A DNA stretch of 64,000 nucleotides from Syntrophaceae bacterium UBA1411 (GTDB lineage Bacteria; Desulfobacterota; Syntrophia; Syntrophales; Smithellaceae), in NCBI GenBank assembly GCA_002304995.1, contig DBPV01000044.1:15735-79734 (forward strand). The letters are read 5' to 3'. A model generated the notes under the pieces. It had not been told where the DNA came from, did not search any database, and worked only from the letters and a program-made list of their open reading frames with translations. Shown here piece by piece: positions 1 to 8,204 of the stretch. Position numbers and translations under genes: made by a program. Each line of letters begins with the position of its first letter. Within the stretch, counting starts at the first letter, position 1.

Positions 1-47
1 AGATCCGCAACGGTTTTCAACAGGGTTTTATCGATAGCATCCAGCAT
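1..47 (-). CDS. SufB/SufD-like protein, N-terminus only
   Basis: An ATG at 47 on the minus strand opens a frame (MLDAIDKTLL...) that runs off the left edge; only 15 codons are visible. It overlaps the end of the SufC-like gene by 20 nt and has a GAAGGAGAG-type ribosome site just upstream. A SufC-type ATPase is normally followed by its SufB/SufD scaffold partner, so this is inferred from position and overlap alone. The visible residues carry no diagnostic motif. Confidence 0.45.
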   Translation of the reverse strand, partial: MLDAIDKTLLKTVAD

Positions 48-786
48 CACGCTCTCCTTCACAACTGTCCCGGTAGGTGCACACGCTCAAATCATCCAGA
101 AGCGGCATGGCGCCCTCGAGGTTTCCGTCATAAACGATCCGGCCGGAATTGATGATCAGCACCACGTCCGCCGCCTCCAGAAAGGCCCGGTTATGGCTGA
201 CCACAATGGTTGTTGTCCGGCGTTCGGCCAGCTCTTTTTTCAGCAGGCTGACCATCGGACCGATCGTCCACAAATCGATGCCCGTGTCCGGCTCGTCGTA
301 AATGGCCAGCGCGGGATTGGCGGCGATGGTCGTCGCCAGTTCGATTTTCTTGATTTCTCCGCCGGAGAGCCTCGCATCCACCTCTTTATCGAGGAAGGAC
401 AGGGGGCAAATGCCCACGCGGCCGAGAATCTCCAGGAGCTTGCGCTCGTCATCGACGCCCGTGGCGATCGTCAGGAGGTCGCGAAACGTGATGCCCTTGA
501 AGCGCGCCGGCTGCTGAAAGCTGTAGGCGATGCCGGCCTTGGCCCGTTCGGTGATGGAAAGGGGGGAGATGTCCTGCCCCTTAAAAAGGATCGTCCCCTG
601 CGACAGGGGATAGATACCCATGATCAGCTTGGCGAGCGTCGTCTTGCCGCTGCCGTTGGGCCCGGTAATCGCGTAGAATTTCCCTTTCTCGAAGACGTAA
701 TTGATGCCGTTGATGATGCTGCGGCGGCCGCCTTCGCGCTCTTCGCTCTCCGGGATGGTGAAATAGACGTTCTTCAGTTCCAGCAT
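28..786 (-). CDS. sufC: SufC-like ABC ATPase (Fe-S cluster assembly)
   Basis: 252 aa, the usual SufC length. Walker A GPNGSGKTT lies near residues 42-50, a Q-loop (SFQQPARF) near 89-96, the signature LSGGE at 140-144 followed by KKIELAT (SufC-like rather than importer-like), Walker B with DEPDTGID near 164-171, and an H-loop VVSHN near 197. There is no membrane segment, so it is a soluble ATPase. SufC powers remodelling of the SufBD scaffold during Fe-S cluster assembly. The next gene overlaps its end, which fits a sufC-sufB/D pair. An insertion-like stretch (SEEREGGRRS, residues 14-23) precedes the first strands. An ordinary ABC exporter ATPase is the main alternative. Confidence 0.72.
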   Translation of the reverse strand: MLELKNVYFTIPESEEREGGRRSIINGINYVFEKGKFYAITGPNGSGKTTLAKLIMGIYPLSQGTILFKGQDISPLSITERAKAGIAYSFQQPARFKGITFRDLLTIATGVDDERKLLEILGRVGICPLSFLDKEVDARLSGGEIKKIELATTIAANPALAIYDEPDTGIDLWTIGPMVSLLKKELAERRTTTIVVSHNRAFLEAADVVLIINSGRIVYDGNLEGAMPLLDDLSVCTYRDSCEGERDAGCYR

Positions 787-856
787 GATTGAAATCTGCC
801 TTTTAAAAAAATTTTAATGGCGTTGCTATATGCCGGTTTGCCGCTCCTGTCAATAG

Positions 857-912
857 GGTGGATGGTGAATAGTGAATGGTGGATGGTGAATAGTGGATGG
901 TGAATGGTGGAT
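857..912. repeat. Tandem heptamer repeat, 8 copies
   Basis: Eight head-to-tail 7-mers fit RGTGRAT: GGTGGAT, GGTGAAT, AGTGAAT, GGTGGAT, GGTGAAT, AGTGGAT, GGTGAAT, GGTGGAT. A degenerate ninth unit (GGTGGGC) follows. The array fills the 134-nt gap between the stop of the FGGY kinase and the start of the SufC-like gene. No hairpin or T-run is seen in the gap. Confidence 0.9.
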
Positions 913-920
913 GGTGGGCA

Positions 921-2492
921 TCACTCTTCTCCGACGCGGGGAGGATAACCGGTGATGTCGCGAATTTCCTCGTAGAGCGGTTTCAGTTTCCGGTACATCT
1001 GCTTGTAGACGCGCTTGTAGAGCTGATTGTAAATCTTGTGGGTATTTCTGTTCGGTTCGAAATACTGTCCGATGTGGGTCATCTCGGCAACCGCTTTTTT
1101 GAAAGTGCGATAGAGCTTCAATCCGACCGCCGCGTCGATGGCCGCGCCCAGCCCGGACGTTTCGTAGATGCGGGACCGCGCCGTCGGCATGCCGAAAATA
1201 TCGGCCGTGAGCTGCATGGCCGAGTCGCTTTGCGATCCGCCGCCGGATACGCGCAGTTCGGTCATTTCCACGCCGCTGCGCTTTTCCTGCCTCTCCTTGC
1301 CCTCGCGCAGCGCGTAGGCCAGGCCCTCGAGAATCGCACGGTACAGGTGCGCGCGGTTGTGCACATCGCCGAAGCCGATGACGGCGCCCTTGGCTTCCGG
1401 GCCCGGCACCTTGATTCCCGGCGACCAGTAGGGCTGCAGGATCAGTCCCATGGATCCCGGCGGCACCTGGTGCAGAAGCTTCTCAATCAGCGTCTCCGCT
1501 TCCACGCTCTGTTCCTCGGCCAGCTGCTGCTCAATCGGCGCAAACTGTTCCTTGAACCAGCTCACCATCCAGTAGCCCCGGTAGATCTGGATTTCCAGCG
1601 AGTAGGCGTCGGGCACGGCCGAGGGATAGGGAGGGATCAGCGGAATCGCTTCGATATATTTGCGGTGCGTCGTGTTGATGGTGGCGGTGGTGCCGTAGCT
1701 GAGGCAGCCGATGTTCGGCTCCAGACAACCGGCGCCGATTACTTCGCAGGCCTTGTCCGCGGCGGCGGCGATAAGCGGCAGGCCTTCCGGAATGCCGGTC
1801 TCGGCGGCCGCCTCCCGAGTGATCTGCCCGAGAAGGTCGGCGGGATCGATCAGTTCCGGCAGCATGTCGGGTTCGACCTGCGTCACTTCCCATTTCCAGC
1901 TCCACGACGAGGCCCAGGTCTTCTTTTTGTAGTCGAAGGGAATGTAGCCCACCTGACAGCCGACCGAATCGACAAAGCGTCCGGTGAGGCGATAGGTGAG
2001 GTAGCCCGACAGAAAAAGAAACTTGTGTGTTTGGCGCCAGACCTCGGGCTGATAGCGTTTGATCCAGTTGCTTTCCGCTTCCGCCTGCAGATACGCCACC
2101 GTTTCGCTCATCCGCGAAACCTTGAAGGCCAGTCCCCACAAGCCGCCCACCGGCTTCAATCCGGCGGTGCGCCGCTGATCCAGCCAGACCATCGCCGGGC
2201 GCAGCGGCTTGCCGTTGCGGTCCAGGTTGATCATCGTGGCGCGCTGCGTCGTCAGGGTGACGCCCGCGATCGCCTCCTTCGGCACGGAGGTTTCCCGCCA
2301 GAGCATTTGACAGGCCTGGCACAGCGATTTCCAGTAGTAGTCGACATCCTGCTCCGCCCAGCCCGGCTCGCGGGAGACGTACGGCTGCATGGGAATGCGG
2401 GACTTGTAGAGCAGGTTGCCTTTCAAATCAAAAATCAGCGCCCGGACGGACTGTGTTCCGTTGTCGATGCTGAGAATCAAGTCTTGGCCCAT
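921..2492 (-). CDS. FGGY-family carbohydrate kinase
   Basis: 523 aa from ATG at 2492. That start has GAGGTG 5-6 nt upstream; a TTG one codon earlier sits too close to it. The family phosphorylates sugars or polyols with ATP. Seen: the N-terminal actin-fold motif LSIDNGTQS (5-14), TTQRATMINLD and VWLDQRR of the first FGGY domain, and a C-terminal domain with VSGGGSQSD. Length fits xylulokinase/glycerol-kinase relatives. No sugar transporter or isomerase is adjacent, so the substrate cannot be named. The 250-nt leader upstream contains no other gene. Confidence 0.85.
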   Translation of the reverse strand: MGQDLILSIDNGTQSVRALIFDLKGNLLYKSRIPMQPYVSREPGWAEQDVDYYWKSLCQACQMLWRETSVPKEAIAGVTLTTQRATMINLDRNGKPLRPAMVWLDQRRTAGLKPVGGLWGLAFKVSRMSETVAYLQAEAESNWIKRYQPEVWRQTHKFLFLSGYLTYRLTGRFVDSVGCQVGYIPFDYKKKTWASSWSWKWEVTQVEPDMLPELIDPADLLGQITREAAAETGIPEGLPLIAAAADKACEVIGAGCLEPNIGCLSYGTTATINTTHRKYIEAIPLIPPYPSAVPDAYSLEIQIYRGYWMVSWFKEQFAPIEQQLAEEQSVEAETLIEKLLHQVPPGSMGLILQPYWSPGIKVPGPEAKGAVIGFGDVHNRAHLYRAILEGLAYALREGKERQEKRSGVEMTELRVSGGGSQSDSAMQLTADIFGMPTARSRIYETSGLGAAIDAAVGLKLYRTFKKAVAEMTHIGQYFEPNRNTHKIYNQLYKRVYKQMYRKLKPLYEEIRDITGYPPRVGEE

Positions 2493-2686
2493 CAATCACC
2501 TCGAGAAAACGTGGATGCAGAAAGGACGCCGTTTGCAAAACGCCCCGCCCCGGCAAGACCCCTTTGCAGCTTCTTCATAGCATTGAATGCGATTTTTTTA
2601 AACCAGGTTTGTAATCCGCGGAAACAGCGGCGGCGGCCGCTGCGGATAAAGAAGCGCAAAGACAAACGGACAACGGCGGGCAGATA

Positions 2687-2725
2687 TTTAAAGAGCAGGT
2701 CATGTCCATCGGCCTGCTCTTTAAA
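2687..2725 (-). terminator. Hairpin terminator after the H1-like gene
   Basis: Perfect 13-bp inverted repeat: TTTAAAGAGCAGG at 2687-2699 and CCTGCTCTTTAAA at 2713-2725, with a 13-nt loop. It begins 19 nt beyond the stop of the H1-like gene. The U-rich run is inside the stem, so it may work in both directions. Confidence 0.6.
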
Positions 2726-2744
2726 TCACGATGTTCGGAAAATG

Positions 2745-2951
2745 CTACTTTTTGGCTGCGGCCTTCTTGACAACTTTTTTAGCGGCGGGTTTCTTGGCGG
2801 CGGGTTTCTTAGCAGCAGCCTTCTTGGCAACTTTCTTCACAGCCTTTTTGGCGGCGGGTTTCGCAGCCTTCTTCACTGCTTTCTTGGCCGTTGCTTTCTT
2901 CGCGGCGGGTTTTGCAGCCTTCTTTACTGCTTTCTTTGCTGTTGCTGTCAT
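2745..2951 (-). CDS. Lysine/alanine-rich histone H1-like protein
   Basis: 68 aa made almost entirely of Lys, Ala, Pro and Val in AAKKA/AKKPAAKK repeats; there are no acidic residues, no aromatic residues and no signal peptide. This composition matches the bacterial H1-like nucleoid proteins (the Hc1/AlgP-type C-terminal tail). The likely role is non-specific DNA binding and compaction in the cytoplasm. ATG at 2951 has a strong AAAAGGAGG site. A near-consensus promoter lies 60-100 nt upstream and a hairpin follows, so it is its own transcription unit. The gene is internally repetitive at DNA level, so its length may vary between strains. Confidence 0.85.
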   Translation of the reverse strand: MTATAKKAVKKAAKPAAKKATAKKAVKKAAKPAAKKAVKKVAKKAAAKKPAAKKPAAKKVVKKAAAKK

Positions 2952-3017
2952 GGGGTTAGCCTCCTTTTATTGAGTTTACTTTCCTGTCTCGAGATTTCTT
3001 TTTTTCTTTTGCGTTGG

Positions 3018-3046
3018 ATTTTACGTTATTTTTTCCTTGCGGTCAA
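3018..3046 (-). promoter_or_regulatory. Sigma-70 promoter of the H1-like gene
   Basis: On the minus strand TTGACC (3046-3041), a 17-nt spacer and TAAAAT (3023-3018). It lies in a very A/T-rich stretch with phased A and T runs (about 3000-3130) that may be curved. Predicted transcription start near 3011, 60 nt before the ATG. Confidence 0.7.
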
Positions 3047-3206
3047 CAAAAACTATAAAAAATATTCATTTTTTTCTTGCTGCGTAAAAAATTTTTTTTG
3101 TGATGCAAAGGAAAAAGAAAAGGCCGCGACGATTTTTTTTGATCGGACAAGAAGAATGAAGGTCTCTGAAACCCTTTGCCGGCAAGGCTTTCAGAATACG
3201 GTCCAC

Positions 3207-3977
3207 TCAGAGATAACTCTTCGCGCCGACGTAATGACGGGCGTAGTAATCATCGGCAAGAGCATCGACGCTGATTTTTTTTCCGCGCGACGGCGCATGA
3301 ATAAATTTTCCGCCGCCGATGTAGATGCCGACATGCGACACTTTGCCGCGCCCTTTCATCCGGAAAAACACCAGATCGCCCTCCTTGAGGTCGCTGCGAT
3401 CAACCGTCTCGCCGGCATCGTACTGCGCCGCCGAATGGCGCGGCAGATCGAGTCCGTTGAGCTGATACACCGTCATGGCAAGCCCGCTGCAGTCAAATCC
3501 CGTTTCGGCCGATGATCCCCCCCACAGATACGGCACGCCGATAAAGTCGCGCGCGGTCTCCACGAGCGACCGGCGCAGATAGGCCGCGCCTTCAGTGCTC
3601 AGGCGGGCCGCCGCATACTCCTCGGGCAGAACGATATAGAAGTCTTCGATCACGCCGGCCTTCAGGAGCGCCAGCGCGCGCTGCCTGGCCTGCTCTTTGA
3701 CGGAAAAGTTACCGAAGCGCACTTTGAACAAACCGTCCTTCGCCTTGAAATACGTCGCGTCGAGTCCCTGCGCCTTCAGTTGCTGCGTGAACCGCGCGGC
3801 GTTTTCCACCTGCGCAAACGCGCCGGCCTGGATCGTGTATCCCATCATCGCCAGCGCGCGCCGGGGCGGCTTGGCCGCATCGGGCCGCCCCTTCCCCGCG
3901 CATCCGCCGACCGCCAGCAAGAGCGCCGCCAGGAGCAGAGCCGTCGGCCGCGGAAGCGCCAACTTTATTTTTTTCAT
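3207..3977 (-). CDS. SPOR-NlpC/P60 peptidoglycan endopeptidase lipoprotein
   Basis: 256 aa from ATG at 3977; the upstream GTG at 3995 overlaps the AAAGGCGGA ribosome site, so I prefer the later start. It begins with a basic n-region and a hydrophobic stretch ending in a lipobox (VGGC), so it is lipid-anchored. A SPOR-like domain (YTIQAGAF... FKVRFGNF) occupies roughly residues 45-110. The NlpC/P60 domain follows with the catalytic Cys in FDCSG, His in VSHVGIYIG and a third polar site at HAPS. The family cleaves murein stem peptides. It sits 27 nt after cca at the end of the thiamine transcription unit. Confidence 0.87.
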   Translation of the reverse strand: MKKIKLALPRPTALLLAALLLAVGGCAGKGRPDAAKPPRRALAMMGYTIQAGAFAQVENAARFTQQLKAQGLDATYFKAKDGLFKVRFGNFSVKEQARQRALALLKAGVIEDFYIVLPEEYAAARLSTEGAAYLRRSLVETARDFIGVPYLWGGSSAETGFDCSGLAMTVYQLNGLDLPRHSAAQYDAGETVDRSDLKEGDLVFFRMKGRGKVSHVGIYIGGGKFIHAPSRGKKISVDALADDYYARHYVGAKSYL

Positions 3978-4004
3978 CACGGGTCCGCCTTTCACGCGGC
4001 AGCG

Positions 4005-5354
4005 TCAGCGCGCCCAGCGGGCTTGAACGAACGCCGCCGCGTCTTCTCGGTTGGAAATGCCGCCTTCGAGCTGCCGGTCTTCCAGCGCCCGGAGAATCTC
4101 TCCGATTTGTTTTCCCGGCGCGTATCCCATCGCCAGCAGATCGTCGCCGGTCAGAAGCCGCGGCGGATGCAGCGCTTCGCGCTCCAGCGTCTGCAGCTGT
4201 TCGCGGCAGAAATCAAAATAATCGAGCATGCCGTGGCAGGCCAGGCAGTCCAGACGGTGCAACTGCATGTGCAGATCGAAATCCGGCATTCTGAGAAATC
4301 GTTTAAGGCGCGCGGGACGCATCTTCGTCACGTTCATGAAGGCCATGTGCTCGCGGATAAGCCGCACAACGGTTTCCCGCTGCGCGTTGGGAAAACGCAG
4401 GCGGCGCATCAGATCCTCGGCGATGGCCGCGCCCGTCTGGACATGGCCGTAAAAGTGAATGCCCCGGTCGTCCTCGGTTTTCGAGACGGGTTTGCCGACA
4501 TCGTGCAGGAGCACGGCCCAGGCCAGCGCGGGATTTGTCCGCGGCGCGGTTTCGGAAGACAGAATCTCCAGCATCCGCATCGTGTGTTCCCAGACGTCGC
4601 CTTCCGGATGAAACCGCGGCGGCTGCGCCACGCCCCGCATGTGTTCGACTTCCGGCAAAAGGAAGGCCAGAAGCCCGGTTTCGGACAGAAGTTCAAAGCC
4701 CCGGCGCGCGCCGCCGCGAACAAGAATCTTCTGCAGTTCCTCCGCGATTCTTTCGGCGCTGACGCGGCGGATGTTTTCCGCGGCCGCCCCGACGGCGCGG
4801 CGCGTTTCCGGATCGAGCGCAAAATCGAGGTTGGCGGCCAGGCGCACCGCGCGCAGGAGGCGCAGATAGTCTTCGCGAAACCGGACGGCGGGATCGCCGA
4901 TGGCGCGGATGATTTTCCGGGCCAGATCGGCGCGGCCGCCGACGTAGTCGAGCATCGCGCCGGTCTCCGGATCCTGGAACAGGCCGTTGATGGTAAAGTC
5001 GCGCCGCAGCGCGTCTTCGCGGGCCGACGCATAATGCACGCGCGACGGCCGGCGTCCGTCCTCATAGGCGTCGTCGCTGCGGAAGGTCGCCACCTCGAAG
5101 GAAAAGCCGCCGGCCACGACCATCATCACCCCGAAGCGCGCGCCGACGTTCACCGTGCGGTCAAAGAGCGCCGCCACCTCGTCCGGCAGGGCGCCCGTGG
5201 CAATGTCATAGTCGCCGGGCGTCACGCCCCGAAGAAAATCGCGCACCGCGCCGCCCACAAAATAGGCCTCGTGCCCCGCTTCCTGAAGTCGGCGCACAAT
5301 GCGCCGCGCGGCGGCGTATTTTTCTTTGTTCCGATCGTCCGGCTCCCCGGTCAA
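4005..5354 (-). CDS. cca: CCA tRNA nucleotidyltransferase / poly(A) polymerase family
   Basis: 449 aa if started at TTG 5354, which has GGGAG 8 nt upstream and lies 17 nt after thiC; a GTG at 5411 would overlap thiC. Class II nucleotidyltransferase head: YFVGGAVRDFL and GDYDIATGA (the metal-binding DxD). The neck follows, then an HD domain (VLLHDVGKP with a later His-rich helix) and a C-terminal tRNA-binding region. It adds or repairs the 3' CCA of tRNA; the HD domain suggests added 2',3'-phosphatase or cyclic phosphodiesterase activity. Position suggests it is co-transcribed with thiC. Confidence 0.85.
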   Translation of the reverse strand: MTGEPDDRNKEKYAAARRIVRRLQEAGHEAYFVGGAVRDFLRGVTPGDYDIATGALPDEVAALFDRTVNVGARFGVMMVVAGGFSFEVATFRSDDAYEDGRRPSRVHYASAREDALRRDFTINGLFQDPETGAMLDYVGGRADLARKIIRAIGDPAVRFREDYLRLLRAVRLAANLDFALDPETRRAVGAAAENIRRVSAERIAEELQKILVRGGARRGFELLSETGLLAFLLPEVEHMRGVAQPPRFHPEGDVWEHTMRMLEILSSETAPRTNPALAWAVLLHDVGKPVSKTEDDRGIHFYGHVQTGAAIAEDLMRRLRFPNAQRETVVRLIREHMAFMNVTKMRPARLKRFLRMPDFDLHMQLHRLDCLACHGMLDYFDFCREQLQTLEREALHPPRLLTGDDLLAMGYAPGKQIGEILRALEDRQLEGGISNREDAAAFVQARWAR

Positions 5355-5371
5355 GGCTTCGGCTCCCGTAA

Positions 5372-6643
5372 TTATTTCCTGCCCAGTTTGATCGCGCAGA
5401 ACTCGCCGCACATGGTGCAGCCCTCTTCATTGGCGCTCCTGCTCTTCTCCAGAAGCGCGACGGTTTTTTCGGGATCGAGGGAGAGATCGACCTGTCCCTG
5501 CCAGTCGAAGGTTTTGCGGGCCTCGGACATTTTCCGGTCGCGCTCTGCGGCGCCGGAAATCCCTTTGGCGATGTCCGCGATGTGACCGGCGATCTTCGCG
5601 GCGATCACGCCGTCGCGGACGTCGGCCAGCGTGGGAAGCCGCAAATGCTCGGCCGGCGTCACGTAGCAGAGGAAATCCGCCCCCGCGGAAGCGGCAATGG
5701 CCCCGCCGATGGCGGACGTGATATGGTCGTAGCCCGGCGCGATGTCGGTGGGCAGCGGCCCGAGGACATAAAACGGCGCGCCGGCGCAGAGCTTCTTCTG
5801 CAGGCGGATGTTGGCCTCGATATCGCGGATCGGCACATGGCCCGGCCCCTCAATCATCACCTGCACGCCCGCCTCCCGCGCGCGGGCCGCGAGCTGCCCC
5901 AGCAGAATGAGTTCGTGGATCTGCCCCGAATCCGTCGCGTCGGCAATGGCGCCGGGGCGCAGACCGTCGCCGAGGCTCAGCACCATCTCATAGCGGCGCG
6001 CGATGGACAGCAGCCGGTCGTACTCCTCGTAGAGCGGATTTTCCCGTCCGTTGCAGCGCATCCAGTTGGCCGTCATCGAGCCGCCGCGGCTGACGATGCC
6101 CAGCACCCGGCCCTGCTTTTCGACCGTTTCGACGCTGGCGCGCGTCACGCCGCAGTGGACGGTGATGAAATCGACCCCGTCGCGGCCGTTTTCCTCGATC
6201 ACGTCGAACAGATCGTCGGCTGTCATATCGGCGATGGCCTTATGCTCGCCGAGCGCTTTCACGGCCGCCTGGTAAATCGGCACCGTGCCTACGGCCACGG
6301 TCGTCCGGGCCATCACCGCCTTGCGGATGGCGGCCAGATCGCCGCCCGTGGACAGGTCCATCACTGCGTCCGCGCCCGCCGCTTCGGCGACGCGCATCTT
6401 TTCCAGCTCCAGCTCGAGATCGTTGTTGTCCCTGGACGTGCCGATATTGGCGTTCACCTTCGTGCAAAGCCCCCGGCCGATGGCCAGCGGCTTGATTCCC
6501 GCGTGGTTCACGTTCCGGCAGATCACGATCGTTCCTTCGACCATGCCTTGCCGGATGACCTCCGCCTCAACGCCTTCCTGGGCCGCAGCGATTTTCATTT
6601 CTTCCGAAAGAAGGCCCCTGCGGGCTTTTTCGAGTTGTGTCAT
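5372..6643 (-). CDS. thiC: Phosphomethylpyrimidine synthase ThiC
   Basis: 423 aa from ATG at 6643, preceded by GGAGG; a TTG four codons upstream is part of that ribosome site. ThiC is a radical-SAM-like enzyme converting aminoimidazole ribotide to HMP phosphate. Seen: NVNHAGIKPLAIG, VNANIGTS, EGPGHVP and the C-terminal 4Fe-4S cysteines CTMCGEFC. The spacing is CX2CX3C, one residue shorter than the classical CX2CX4C; the protein is also the short form without the long N-terminal domain. BzaF (5-hydroxybenzimidazole synthase) is a close relative, but the riboswitch-thiN-thiD context favours ThiC. Confidence 0.92.
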   Translation of the reverse strand: MTQLEKARRGLLSEEMKIAAAQEGVEAEVIRQGMVEGTIVICRNVNHAGIKPLAIGRGLCTKVNANIGTSRDNNDLELELEKMRVAEAAGADAVMDLSTGGDLAAIRKAVMARTTVAVGTVPIYQAAVKALGEHKAIADMTADDLFDVIEENGRDGVDFITVHCGVTRASVETVEKQGRVLGIVSRGGSMTANWMRCNGRENPLYEEYDRLLSIARRYEMVLSLGDGLRPGAIADATDSGQIHELILLGQLAARAREAGVQVMIEGPGHVPIRDIEANIRLQKKLCAGAPFYVLGPLPTDIAPGYDHITSAIGGAIAASAGADFLCYVTPAEHLRLPTLADVRDGVIAAKIAGHIADIAKGISGAAERDRKMSEARKTFDWQGQVDLSLDPEKTVALLEKSRSANEEGCTMCGEFCAIKLGRK

Positions 6644-6660
6644 GTTTTCCTCCAAATACG

Positions 6661-7458
6661 TTATAGGGACAAGACGTTCACCGGTCCGCGACCTTTTCCC
6701 AGAGTCAGCGAACGCTCAATGGCCCGTGTAATCATTTTCTTCGCCTGCGCCACGGCGCCGGCGACGCTTTTTCCTTGAGCCAGCCCCGCGGCCAGCGCCG
6801 CTGCAAACGTGCATCCGGTTCCGTGCGTGTGCGGCGTGTCGATCCAGTCCGCGCCGAACTCGCGGCACCTCCTGCCGTCGTAGAGCACATCCACGCTGCC
6901 GTCCCGGCGGCTTTGCACCAGATGCCCGCCTTTGACAACGACGTTTTTGGCGCCCAGGCGCGCGATGCGCGCCGCCGCGTCTTTCATGGCGGCGACCGAC
7001 CGGATTTTCATCCCCGTCAGCGCTTCCGCTTCCGGAATGTTCGGCGTCACCACCCGCGCCAGCGGCAAAAGCTTCCGGACCAGCGTCCGCTGTGCGTTTT
7101 CCTGCATCACCCGCCGCCCGCCCTTGGCGATCATCACCGGATCGACAACGACATTTTGCAGGCGGTGCCGGATAATCATTTCCGCGACGGCCGCGACCGC
7201 CGCGCCGGAAGGCAGCATGCCCGTTTTGACCGCAGCCGCGCCGATATCGGACACGACGGATGCGATTTGCGCCGCAATGGCTTTCCCCGGCACGGGAAAG
7301 ACCGCCTGCACGCCGCGCGTGTTTTGCGCGGTCAGCGCAGTGACGACCGTGGCGGCGTAGCAGCCGCACGCGGCCACCGCCTTCAGGTCGGCCTGAATGC
7401 CCGCGCCCGCTCCGGAATCGGATCCGCCCACGCACAACACCACCGCCGGTTTTCTCAT
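6661..7458 (-). CDS. thiD: Hydroxymethylpyrimidine (phosphate) kinase ThiD
   Basis: 265 aa from ATG at 7458, one nucleotide after the thiN stop (TGACATG), with GGAGG inside the thiN end. Ribokinase-fold kinase phosphorylating HMP and HMP-P to HMP-PP. Seen: GGSDSGAGAGIQADLKA near the start, KTGML, VVDPVM and the anion-hole/catalytic DTPHTHGTGCTF near residue 210. No ThiE domain is fused. It is the middle gene of the riboswitch-controlled thiN-thiD-thiC set. Confidence 0.93.
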   Translation of the reverse strand: MRKPAVVLCVGGSDSGAGAGIQADLKAVAACGCYAATVVTALTAQNTRGVQAVFPVPGKAIAAQIASVVSDIGAAAVKTGMLPSGAAVAAVAEMIIRHRLQNVVVDPVMIAKGGRRVMQENAQRTLVRKLLPLARVVTPNIPEAEALTGMKIRSVAAMKDAAARIARLGAKNVVVKGGHLVQSRRDGSVDVLYDGRRCREFGADWIDTPHTHGTGCTFAAALAAGLAQGKSVAGAVAQAKKMITRAIERSLTLGKGRGPVNVLSL

Positions 7459-7459
7459 G

Positions 7460-8131
7460 TCAGGCCTCCTCGGGAAAAACATCCCTGTGCCAGTAGCGGA
7501 TCACCAGCAGATGGCCCGCCGCCACACGGATGACCGCCCGGGACGCCGTGATGCAATTGCTGATCCCCCGCGACTCGGCTGCAAAGAGCGCTTCCTGATC
7601 GAGCGGATACTGAAAGCCCTCCAGCGTGACGCCTGCGGCCTGCGGACTGAGCGCAAGAAGCGACACCAGACACCCGGCCGCGTCTTCGATCACCGTTTCG
7701 GCGTCCGCGACAAACAGCTCGGCGAACTCGTCCACGATCCGCGTGAAAATCCGGGCCTCCCGCCCGCGGATGAGCAGGGAAATATTGGCAAGCGCGTGAT
7801 CGATCCGGCCGCCGAGCGCGCCCCAGAGGTCGATGCGGCGCGAGCGCTGTCCGATCGCGTAATCGAGGGCGAGCGCCGTGTCCGTAAAATCCTTGTCGGG
7901 CGGATAACGGAGGATCTTCACGCCGGCCTGTTCGTATTCGGCCGCCCAAGCGGCCGGCAGGGAATCCATGTCTCCCAGAAGCACGTCGGGCCGAAAACCC
8001 GCGCGCCGCAGATGACGCACTCCGCCGTCGCAGCCGACGAGCAGCCGGCCGGCAAGGCCTTCGATCTGCGTCCGGAAAAAATCCGGATCGCCCAGACGTC
8101 CGCCGCTCACAATCACCGTGTAAGGCTGCAT
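7460..8131 (-). CDS. thiN: Thiamine pyrophosphokinase
   Basis: 223 aa from ATG at 8131 with a GGGAGAGGA ribosome site; the frame continues upstream only through the riboswitch. It converts thiamine to TPP with ATP. Seen: VSGGRLG, VGCDGG, LLGDMDS (about 51-57), PPDKDFTDTALAL (about 77-89) and LWGALGGRIDHALANI, all typical of the TPK catalytic domain, with a short C-terminal thiamine-binding domain. It is the first gene after the TPP riboswitch, pairing salvage (TPK) with HMP synthesis (ThiC/ThiD). Confidence 0.9.
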   Translation of the reverse strand: MQPYTVIVSGGRLGDPDFFRTQIEGLAGRLLVGCDGGVRHLRRAGFRPDVLLGDMDSLPAAWAAEYEQAGVKILRYPPDKDFTDTALALDYAIGQRSRRIDLWGALGGRIDHALANISLLIRGREARIFTRIVDEFAELFVADAETVIEDAAGCLVSLLALSPQAAGVTLEGFQYPLDQEALFAAESRGISNCITASRAVIRVAAGHLLVIRYWHRDVFPEEA

Positions 8132-8144
8132 TTCCTCTCCCGAA

Positions 8145-8181
8145 TAAAAAAGCCATACCCTTCGCCCGCAAAGGATATGGC
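8145..8181 (-). terminator. Riboswitch-controlled intrinsic terminator
   Basis: On the minus strand GCCATATCC (8181-8173) and GGGTATGGC (8160-8152) pair across a 12-nt loop and are followed at once by a T run. It lies between the TPP aptamer and the thiN start. This is the expected expression platform: it should form when TPP is bound and stop transcription before thiN. Confidence 0.8.
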
Positions 8182-8204
8182 CTGCGCTGCAATTTGAAGA
8201 ACCG

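Noticed and set aside
897..3515. Very long plus-strand reading frame (872 codons) opposite the FGGY kinase and H1-like genes
   Set aside because: It is the antisense shadow of G+C-rich codons and the Lys/Ala repeats; no ribosome site, low-complexity product and no recognisable domain.
5372..6643. BzaF (benzimidazole synthase) instead of ThiC
   Set aside because: The gene is third behind a TPP riboswitch, thiN and thiD, with no cobalamin genes near.
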